DNA of 31,016 nucleotides from an uncultured Rhodospirillaceae bacterium. Lineage in GTDB: Bacteria; Pseudomonadota; Alphaproteobacteria; RF32; CAG-239. Location: the NCBI GenBank assembly GCA_900320035.1, contig ONQU01000121.1:1-31016 (forward strand). Direction: 5' to 3'. Positions 25,684-31,016 of this stretch are shown one piece after another (position 1 is the first letter of the stretch; every line of letters begins with the position of its first letter). Made by a program: the position numbers and the translations under genes. The notes below the pieces were generated by a model. That model was not told where the DNA came from, did no database searches, and saw nothing but the letters and a program-made list of their open reading frames with translations.

Positions 25684-26379
25684 GTGGTTAAAAATTATCT
25701 AACGATGATGAATAAAATAATTGATACATTGATAAATTTATGCCGTTGGCCGATAGCGCTCATTATATTATGGAGTCTGCCGGCACTGGTGAAGTCGTAT
25801 CAATATTTTAATTTTGCTGCGTCAAAGTTTTTATTTTTGGGTACAGGGATTGTTTTTTTCTGGGTTGTTGCCTTTATGGCCGGCCGCGAAATACGCGCTC
25901 AAATCCAAACCATTGCTCATGAACTGACGCATACGCTGTTTGCCTTTTTAACGCTACATTTTATTCGCCGAATCCGTCTTAATCCGGATGGTAGCGGCGG
26001 TTCAATGGCTTTTTCCGGACACGGCAATTGGCTCATTACTCTGGCACCATACTTTTTTCCGTTGTTTGCCGCTCTATATATGCTGATTATGCCGTGGCTT
26101 TTGGCCGTAACCGATAATTATTGGCTGATTTATGCTATTTTCGGCTATTTTGTGGCTTATTATTGGGAAACGGTTTTATCACAAGTTCATCTTGAACAAA
26201 CCGATATTATCAAAGAAGGGTATGTATTTTCGGCAATCATCATTATTGGCTTAAATTTATTTATCAATGGTGCTATTTTTGCTTTCACCAGCCGCTTATG
26301 GCTTGGGGTGCAACAATATTGCTATTTAATTTGGCGGCTTAATACCGAACATTGGCAATGGCTGCAAAATTTGTTTTAA
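25684..26379 (+). CDS. M50B-like membrane metalloprotease
   Basis: 231 residues from GTG 25684 (AGGG five bases upstream); ATGs at 25705 and 25708 are alternative starts. Several membrane helices are present. The zinc motif HELTH is at 79-83 inside a hydrophobic helix, followed by RIRLNPDGSGGSMAF, as in the PF13398-type M50B family. A TDIIKEGY motif near 173 could supply the third ligand (Asp174). Site-2-type proteases cleave membrane-embedded substrates; the target is unknown. The gene stands alone between the 25339 gene and the ribosomal protein cluster. Confidence 0.75.
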   Translation: MVKNYLTMMNKIIDTLINLCRWPIALIILWSLPALVKSYQYFNFAASKFLFLGTGIVFFWVVAFMAGREIRAQIQTIAHELTHTLFAFLTLHFIRRIRLNPDGSGGSMAFSGHGNWLITLAPYFFPLFAALYMLIMPWLLAVTDNYWLIYAIFGYFVAYYWETVLSQVHLEQTDIIKEGYVFSAIIIIGLNLFINGAIFAFTSRLWLGVQQYCYLIWRLNTEHWQWLQNLF

Positions 26380-26418
26380 GCGCACATTTTCAACCATATC
26401 ACTAATTTAAAAAAACGC

Positions 26419-26446
26419 TTGCATTTTGTTTTGTTTTATGTATATT
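26419..26446 (+). promoter_or_regulatory. Promoter of the rpsF-rpsR-rplI operon
   Basis: TTGCAT (26419-26424) and TATATT (26441-26446) with a 16-base spacer, about 115 nt before the rpsF start. It is a good sigma-70-type match in the expected place. Confidence 0.55.
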
Positions 26447-26460
26447 GACGCTTGTCCCTT

Positions 26461-26526
26461 GCCGGATTCTTGTAAAGATTCGGCTATACATTGAGCGGTC
26501 GGTGCTATATTTAATATATTGCCGAC
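26461..26526 (+). ncRNA. Structured 5' leader of rpsF (possible S6-S18 autoregulation element)
   Basis: Two consecutive hairpins lie between promoter and rpsF: GCCGGATTCTT with AAGATTCGGC (26461-26471 and 26475-26484), and GTCGG with CCGAC (26498-26502 and 26522-26526), the second extended by AT pairs. Known S6-S18 leaders carry a CCG-containing bulge, and CCG occurs in both stems here. I cannot show a match to that consensus; transcription attenuation or RNA stability are alternatives. Confidence 0.35.
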
Positions 26527-26561
26527 TATTTGTTGAGTAATCCATAAGGAGATATTTTAAT

Positions 26562-26900
26562 ATGGCAAATTATGAAAGCGTGATTATCGCGCGTCAAGAT
26601 CTCGGCTCCTCACAGGTTAACACTTTGGTTGAAGAATTGACCGGTGTTATTAAGGCTGAAGGCGGCGAGGTTGTAAAAGTAGATAACTGGGGTTTGAAAA
26701 ATCTCGCTTATCGCGTTAAGAAAAACCGTAAAGGTTATTATGTTTTATTAGACATTGTTGCTCCGGCAAGCGCTATCAGTGAATATGAACGCCGCATTCG
26801 TTTGAATGAAGACGTTATTCGCTATATGACAGTGCGCGTTGAAGAATTTAACAACGAAGTTGCTTCTGACGAACAACTAGATGAAGCAGTTGAAGCATAA
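26562..26900 (+). CDS. rpsF: 30S ribosomal protein S6
   Basis: 112 residues. The N-terminal YESVIIARQDL and LAYRVKKNRKGYYVLLDI are typical of S6, and the C-terminus is acidic (NNEVASDEQLDEAVEA), as in many S6 proteins. S6 binds S18 on the platform of the 30S subunit. AAGGAG precedes the ATG. It is the first gene of the rpsF-rpsR-rplI operon. Confidence 0.97.
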   Translation: MANYESVIIARQDLGSSQVNTLVEELTGVIKAEGGEVVKVDNWGLKNLAYRVKKNRKGYYVLLDIVAPASAISEYERRIRLNEDVIRYMTVRVEEFNNEVASDEQLDEAVEA

Positions 26901-26913
26901 GGGAGAAAGAACA

Positions 26914-27141
26914 ATGGCTACAAAACAAACAGTTTTCAAAAGAAAAAGTTGTCCGTTTTCGGGTGAAAATGCGCCGAAGATTGACTATAAAGATGTGAAG
27001 TTGCTTTCTCGTTACATTTCTGAGAAAGGTAAAATTATTCCATCACGTATTACATCTGTTTCGGCTAAAAAACAAAGAGAATTAGCTCGCGCCATCAAAC
27101 GTGCTCGCTATATTGCCTTGTTGCCGTATGTTGCTATGTAG
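26914..27141 (+). CDS. rpsR: 30S ribosomal protein S18
   Basis: 75 residues from ATG 26914 (GGGAG upstream); an in-frame ATG at 26881 would overlap rpsF and is unlikely. Typical S18 sequence: KRKSCPF, IDYKDVKLLSRYISEKGKI, PSRITSVSAKKQRELARAIK. It binds S6 and 16S rRNA. It follows rpsF by 13 nt. Confidence 0.97.
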   Translation: MATKQTVFKRKSCPFSGENAPKIDYKDVKLLSRYISEKGKIIPSRITSVSAKKQRELARAIKRARYIALLPYVAM

Positions 27142-27150
27142 GAGGCTGAT

Positions 27151-27636
27151 ATGGAAGTAATTTTATTGGAACACATTGAAAAGTTAGGCAAAATGGGCGA
27201 TAAAGTAAACGTTAAAAACGGTTATGCTCGTAACTATTTATTGCCACAACAAAAGGCTTTACGTGCTACCGAAAGCAATATGGCTTATTTTGAAGCGCAA
27301 AAGGCTGCTTTAGAAGCACACAATAAAGAATTGCTGGAAACAGCCGGTAAATTAGCCGAATCTTTGAACGGCTTTAACGCCGTATTGATTCGTCAAGCCG
27401 CTGAAACCGGTCAACTTTATGGTTCGGTTACGATTCGTGACATTGCCGGCGCTATTAAAGAAGCCGGTTTTGACGTAGCTCGTCGCTATATTTATTTGGA
27501 AAAGCCGATTAAAGATTTAGGCATTTACCAAATTAAGCTGAATTTGCATCCGGAAGTAACACAAACCATTTTGGTTAACGTTGCTCGTAGTGCAGAAGAC
27601 GCTAAAAAGCAGGCCAAAGCCTATAGTCAAGAATAA
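27151..27636 (+). CDS. rplI: 50S ribosomal protein L9
   Basis: 161 residues. The N-terminal domain MEVILLEHIEKLGKMGDKV and NGYARNYLLPQQKA binds 23S rRNA; a long central helix and a C-terminal domain follow. AGGAGG lies before the ATG, 9 nt after rpsR. It is the last gene of the operon and is followed by a terminator. The C-terminus lacks the very long tail seen in some alphaproteobacterial L9 proteins. Confidence 0.97.
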   Translation: MEVILLEHIEKLGKMGDKVNVKNGYARNYLLPQQKALRATESNMAYFEAQKAALEAHNKELLETAGKLAESLNGFNAVLIRQAAETGQLYGSVTIRDIAGAIKEAGFDVARRYIYLEKPIKDLGIYQIKLNLHPEVTQTILVNVARSAEDAKKQAKAYSQE

Positions 27637-27654
27637 TTTTTTATTCTCAGATTG

Positions 27655-27694
27655 AAAAAAATACCCATTGGTTGATGCTGATGGGTATTTTTTT
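27655..27694 (+). terminator. Rho-independent terminator after rplI
   Basis: ATACCCAT (27661-27668) pairs with ATGGGTAT (27681-27688), extended by A/T pairs on both sides, and ends in a run of T (27688-27694). Strong intrinsic terminator. Confidence 0.85.
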
Positions 27695-27695
27695 A

Positions 27696-27724
27696 TTGAC
27701 AAAAAGAAAAAGTTTGATTATATT
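27696..27724 (+). promoter_or_regulatory. Near-consensus sigma-70 promoter of the 27747 gene
   Basis: TTGACA (27696-27701), a 17-base spacer and TATATT (27719-27724). Transcription should start near 27731, giving a leader of about 16 nt before the ATG. It lies directly behind the rplI terminator. Confidence 0.75.
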
Positions 27725-27746
27725 AGCTTTATAACACAAATTATTT

Positions 27747-28316
27747 ATGCGTATGAAATTATTAGTATTAAACCCAATAGTATTCCCTCTATTGGCGTTG
27801 ATGCTACCTCGGAAAATTTCCGAGCTTATGGGAAACAAGAGAGTATGGTGGGCTTTGGTCGGATGGCAAATATGTATCCTACCATGGCGAGCCAAGTGGT
27901 GGTTTGTCCATCAAAATCCGCAATATTTCAGCCAGGATGATTGGGTGAAATATTATCGTAAAGCGGCAGACGGTGCCGGTGCATTGCGCCATTTGCGTCA
28001 TTGTGATACCGATATTTGCGAAAAGTTGTGGAACACCTGTGGCTACCACGATGCGAAAAATATTCTCAAATCTCTGCGTCTGTACGAGACCGAACACCTT
28101 AAATTCATGTTGGTTAACAAGGAATTCAACGGTTGGCTGTGGGAGTATACCCAAAGGATGGTGCTTCCGACGGATTTTGTTAAGTCCTTGATATCAGAAA
28201 TTTCCGGAAAGAATGATAAGGATGATATACGTTGGAAAATCATTAAACTGCAGATTGATCGTAATGACGAATTGCGTAAAACACTGAGTAAGGAAGAATT
28301 GAAAAAATTCGCATAA
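27747..28316 (+). CDS. Unrecognised membrane-anchored protein
   Basis: 189 residues with two ATGs at the start (27747 and 27753). Hydrophobic segments at about 4-20 and 33-47 suggest two helices, the rest being soluble. Trp is frequent in 34-66, and four cysteines lie at 43, 86, 91 and 98. The C-terminal half is helical and charged (about 101-189). No family is recognised. There is no ribosome site upstream and the predicted leader is only about 16 nt, so initiation may be near-leaderless. It is transcribed alone between a strong promoter and a strong terminator. Confidence 0.7.
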   Translation: MRMKLLVLNPIVFPLLALMLPRKISELMGNKRVWWALVGWQICILPWRAKWWFVHQNPQYFSQDDWVKYYRKAADGAGALRHLRHCDTDICEKLWNTCGYHDAKNILKSLRLYETEHLKFMLVNKEFNGWLWEYTQRMVLPTDFVKSLISEISGKNDKDDIRWKIIKLQIDRNDELRKTLSKEELKKFA

Positions 28317-28324
28317 CAAGAAAT

Positions 28325-28356
28325 ACCCGCTGGTTGAAACCGGCGGGTGTTTTTTT
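28325..28356 (+). terminator. Rho-independent terminator after the 27747 gene
   Basis: An 11-bp stem (28325-28335 with 28338-28348, one G-T pair) followed by seven T (28350-28356), beginning 9 nt after the stop codon. Strong. Confidence 0.85.
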
Positions 28357-28404
28357 GTGCCTGAAAAATTTGTCAAAAAAATCTAAAAAATCGGTAAATT
28401 TTGC

Positions 28405-28433
28405 TTGATTTCATAAAAAAACTGTGCTAGATT
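28405..28433 (+). promoter_or_regulatory. Orphan candidate promoter
   Basis: TTGATT (28405-28410), a 17-base spacer and TAGATT (28428-28433), followed by no gene for 560 nt. It could drive an untranslated RNA, or a gene absent from this assembly. Confidence 0.4.
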
Positions 28434-28531
28434 ATAGACAATTACCAAATTATCTTTGTGGATTTTTCCGTACGTATTATAAATAATAATTATGGAAAGA
28501 GATAAGTCATAATAGATAAGCCGAATATAAC

Positions 28532-28583
28532 TGTCATTCCGAACGTATGTGAGGAATCTTCGTACTTTAGTGCGATTTTGACA
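28532..28583 (+). repeat. Palindromic repeat unit A (GTCATTCCGA...GAGGAATCT type)
   Basis: Starts TGTCATTCCGA, has GAGGAATCTT 19 bases in, then a small hairpin CGTAC-TTTA-GTGCG (28561-28574), and ends TGACA, complementary to its first five bases. Confidence 0.65.
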
Positions 28584-28712
28584 GACATGTTTTCGCGCTT
28601 AAGATATTGAGACAAAATCAAATTCCGCAGGTTTGGTAATATTCATTAAAATTTTTTTCATTCGCTGATAATAATGTTATACCCAAAAGCATTTATCGAT
28701 TAATTTGAAGAT

Positions 28713-28746
28713 CCCTTGACGCATTTGCCTAATGGCAAAGCGAGGG
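28713..28746 (-). repeat. Degenerate palindromic repeat unit D
   Basis: An imperfect hairpin: CCCTTGACGCATTTGCC pairs with GGCAAAGCGAGGG across a TAAT loop. On the minus strand it reads like a worn copy of the other units, ending in GGGATCTTC in place of GAGGAATCTTC. Confidence 0.45.
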
Positions 28747-28837
28747 AAGACAATTAAATTCGAAGATGCCCTGAATTTTGCGTTTCGTAAAATAGGTATG
28801 ACAATTTATTTTCAGCGTCAATATAAATTAAACAGCT

Positions 28838-28895
28838 CCCCCGCACTAAAGTGCAGAGATTCTCACGTCGCAACAAGTTGCTCCTCAGAATGACA
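28838..28895 (-). repeat. Palindromic repeat unit B, inverted
   Basis: On the minus strand it starts TGTCATTCTGAGGAGC and has GAGAATCTCTGC, followed by a perfect small hairpin GCAC-TTTA-GTGC (28843-28854). Same architecture as units A and C in opposite orientation. Confidence 0.65.
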
Positions 28896-28901
28896 CAGAA
28901 T

Positions 28902-28957
28902 CGTCATTCCGAGTAAGCGTAGTGACGAGGAATCTCCGAACGCAGTTCGGCAACGGA
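28902..28957 (+). repeat. Palindromic repeat unit C
   Basis: CGTCATTCCGAG, then GACGAGGAATCT, then a small hairpin CCGAAC-GCA-GTTCGG (28936-28941 with 28945-28950). It faces unit B head to head, 6 bases apart, so B and C together can form a large cruciform. It is the last feature before the compositional switch. Confidence 0.65.
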
Positions 28958-28995
28958 GCAAATAAAAAGAATATTAACAATAAAATTTCAAAGAT

Positions 28996-31016
28996 ATGGC
29001 AAACGTAAAGAGTTTAGCAGCCCGCATCATCATGATGGTGCTCTGCACAGTTATGGGTTTCACCACTCTGACCTCTTGTAACGAGGGTGGCAAATACGAT
29101 ATGGCTCCAGCGAGTGAACCTGTTGTTCGTGATGGATACTCTTTTAAGAGCTATCAGACCACTGACGGTGCTCAAGTAGATGGTACATGGTCTCAGACCA
29201 CTGACGGCATTGTCACCGACAGTGCTAAGGCTTCGGCCACCATCCAGGCAGCCGTTAAGCTGCAGGAGGCTGAGATTGAGATCAATAGCACGTTGAAAAA
29301 TAACAATGTGTGGTCATTTGATTCAATTTCACAACCTACAGCCACGGTAGACGGCTATCGCTGGACAGGCTATATGAGCAAGAACGACGGCCAGAAGGCT
29401 ATCTTCTCGTTCAACAGCCGCACGGCAGGTCTGCGTAACTTGGTTATAGGCCTTGAGCCTGTGGCAGTGCGTTCCACTGGAACGACCAACACCGCCACTC
29501 AAGTTCACAGTGGTGAGCGTGAGCGCATGCTGACTATAGAGGATTTCATGGCAACTGTCCGCGAGACAGGTACCGGCCGTAGCAATACGGTTGAAATTCC
29601 CTTGCAGGCCAGCTATCTCAGGTACATTCCGGAGAATGCTCCTGTCGTTGTGGACAGCATCATCGTATGGAAGGATGGCGAAGAAATTCGCTCATTCTAT
29701 AAGGTATTAGCCACCACCGAGCAGGCTAAGGTTCAGATTGTTTACATTCTGAGCGATAACAGTCGCGTCGACGGACCGGCTTACTCTATCGAAGTACCCC
29801 GTCAGCTTTGGGGTTCCGAAGACAAGATGTACGTTTCTACTTTTGAGCAGAACATTGGCACTTCTTTCAGCGGCCAGTCGGTCGTTGAAGAGGCAAAGAG
29901 CGATGAGTATTCCAATGAAAACTTCACAGTTTCTTACGAGACCACGAAGCGCTCTTGGGAGCACACTCAGCTTGATGTCAACGGCAACAAGGCTGTAACA
30001 GCCCTGTTTGGTAAGCTGCCACACATCATCTTCAATCATGGCGCATTAAGCCATGACTTCGGTAAGCTTCCTCTTGACGTAGTGAATACGTCAGTTGAAG
30101 TTGTTGATGAAAACTCCGTCGTTGAGGATGGCAATAGCTATGAGGTTAAGCAGCTGCGCAATACCATCAGCACCAACTACGGTGTTGATTCAACAGGTAT
30201 TGTTGCTCAGCAGGTCATTTCAACAGTTGACCTTCTGAAGCTGCAAGAGGTTGTAAAGCTGGACACCATCACAGTGGTGATGTCACAGAACTGGCTTCCC
30301 AGCCAGGGCACCTTTACTTGGAAGTTGACGGAGCATTACTCCAACAACACCACCAAGGACACCACCATCGTTTGGTCAAGCGCTCGTTCAATCGAGGCCA
30401 ACCATTTCGAGAAGGAAGATGTCAAGAAGGCCCTGAGTGAGGGTTCGGTGAAGACCGAGGTTGCTCATAGCGACGTCAAGAGCGTTGTTAATCCTTCATA
30501 TACCATCCGCTACAAGGTGGCAACCGCCACTTACAGCTGGGTGAACACCTTCGTTAAGGAAAACGCTACTTCTGTCGTTACCTCTTCTCTTCCCGAGAAT
30601 GTTACGCTGAAGTACAAGGGCTACACTTTTGTTCAGCCCGCTGTTGAGGTTAGCTACACTCGCGAGAGCGGTTCGCTGACCGAATCCTATAACGACGGCT
30701 CAACCGTGGTTTACGACTACAAGTCGAATTTCACGGAGAGTGTTAAGGGTTATAGCAACTCAGCTGCCAAAGCGATTGCAACTGGTACGCTCACTGTAAA
30801 TGCCGCTGTTCCCACAGGTTGGGAGCTTCTCTCAAAGACTAATGAGTACTTTATGTTCAATCACACTGTTGGTGCCAAGTACAGAGTTAATTACTCTGAT
30901 GGATCCTATCAGGAGTTTGCATTTAGTGAAGTTATTAAGGGCGAGAGCGCTTCTACTTCTGTCGAGACGACAGAGGACGAGGTGAGCGAGCGCGTTGGTG
31001 CTCCTGCTGACTATAT
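28996..31016 (+). CDS. Bacteroidota-like surface lipoprotein (C-terminus cut by window edge)
   Basis: The frame from ATG 28996 stays open for 673 codons to the window end. Residues 1-28 form a lipoprotein signal ending LTSC (lipidated Cys 28). The rest is Ser/Thr/Asn-rich and beta-strand-like, with recurring tyrosine-DGS turns (YNDGSTVVYDY, YSDGSYQEFAF) suggesting repeated sandwich domains; no enzyme motif is seen. GC is near one half and codons favour AAC, AAG, GAG and TAC, unlike every other gene here, which prefer AAT, AAA, GAA and TAT. The A-rich leader without a ribosome site fits Bacteroidota. Either the contig is chimeric or the gene was transferred. Function unknown. Confidence 0.85.
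   Translation, partial: MANVKSLAARIIMMVLCTVMGFTTLTSCNEGGKYDMAPASEPVVRDGYSFKSYQTTDGAQVDGTWSQTTDGIVTDSAKASATIQAAVKLQEAEIEINSTLKNNNVWSFDSISQPTATVDGYRWTGYMSKNDGQKAIFSFNSRTAGLRNLVIGLEPVAVRSTGTTNTATQVHSGERERMLTIEDFMATVRETGTGRSNTVEIPLQASYLRYIPENAPVVVDSIIVWKDGEEIRSFYKVLATTEQAKVQIVYILSDNSRVDGPAYSIEVPRQLWGSEDKMYVSTFEQNIGTSFSGQSVVEEAKSDEYSNENFTVSYETTKRSWEHTQLDVNGNKAVTALFGKLPHIIFNHGALSHDFGKLPLDVVNTSVEVVDENSVVEDGNSYEVKQLRNTISTNYGVDSTGIVAQQVISTVDLLKLQEVVKLDTITVVMSQNWLPSQGTFTWKLTEHYSNNTTKDTTIVWSSARSIEANHFEKEDVKKALSEGSVKTEVAHSDVKSVVNPSYTIRYKVATATYSWVNTFVKENATSVVTSSLPENVTLKYKGYTFVQPAVEVSYTRESGSLTESYNDGSTVVYDYKSNFTESVKGYSNSAAKAIATGTLTVNAAVPTGWELLSKTNEYFMFNHTVGAKYRVNYSDGSYQEFAFSEVIKGESASTSVETTEDEVSERVGAPADY

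Larger units (their letters stand above)
28357..28995. other. Gene-free region with palindromic repeats
   Basis: No convincing coding frame. It holds a candidate promoter (28405-28433), a six-codon frame at about 28493 that I do not call a gene, and four palindromic repeat units between 28532 and 28957. The last 38 bases before 28996 are A-rich and lack a ribosome site. Confidence 0.6.

Noticed and set aside
27647..27940. Frames across the rplI terminator, 27647-27895 minus and 27668-27940 plus
   Set aside because: They cross a strong terminator and promoter and overlap the better supported 27747 gene.
28532..28957. Possible CRISPR array
   Set aside because: Units face both ways, spacing is irregular, no equal-length spacers exist and no cas genes are near.
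29707..30039. Minus-strand frame of 110 codons
   Set aside because: It is antisense to the open lipoprotein frame and has no recognisable product.

Overview
This 31 kb window is almost entirely a low-GC bacterial chromosome fragment that looks alphaproteobacterial. The marks are a GST-fold protein ending in the HYADLDF tail of the FtsZ-binding FzlA family, the alphaproteobacterial order nuoL-nuoM-nuoN-birA-rnj, and the rpsF-rpsR-rplI cluster. AT-rich codon use and short intergenic gaps suggest a reduced or host-associated lineage such as the uncultured gut alphaproteobacteria; the taxonomy is inference. The last 2 kb (28996 to the end) is a different kind of DNA: about half GC, codons ending in C or G, and a Bacteroidota-style surface lipoprotein.

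Layout. 1-3330 (minus, open at the left edge): a 1110-residue fragment of a surface protein with signal peptide, ankyrin-like head, membrane segment, glycine run and a long beta-helix-type repeat domain. 3450-3764: thioredoxin. 9683-3874 (minus): a tight five-gene run, ParA/MinD-like ATPase, J-domain membrane protein with an SH3-like end, tRNA-guanine transglycosylase, LOG-family protein, ABC exporter. 9798-14288 (plus): solute-binding protein, FzlA, lipoprotein, membrane protein, SGNH hydrolase, two-part chromate-type transporter. 14338-14778 (minus): a Cys/His/Met-rich membrane protein. 15018-22261 (plus): a small protein, three very divergent complex I antiporter-like subunits (NuoL, NuoM, NuoN types), biotin ligase, ribonuclease J. 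24717-22251 (minus): lysyl-tRNA synthetase and a divergent polysaccharide deacetylase. 25632-24862 (minus): a paralogue of the small protein at 15018 and a His-rich secreted protein. 25684-26379: M50B-like membrane protease. 26562-27636: ribosomal proteins S6, S18 and L9. 27747-28316: an unrecognised membrane protein behind a near-consensus promoter. 28357-28995: gene-free DNA carrying a cluster of palindromic repeats. 28996-31016: a lipoprotein gene open at the right edge.

The most unusual point is the nuoL/M/N trio. Homology and synteny are clear, yet the lysines and glutamates that carry protons in complex I are replaced in NuoM and NuoN, and partly in NuoL, and nuoA-K are not beside them. 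Other points worth a second look are the paralogous pair of about 100-residue proteins (15018 and 25339), the abrupt compositional switch near 28960, which may be an assembly chimera or a transfer, and the ATPase plus J-domain/SH3 gene pair. Both large edge-truncated genes (1-3330 minus and 28996-31016 plus) have no stop codon within the window.
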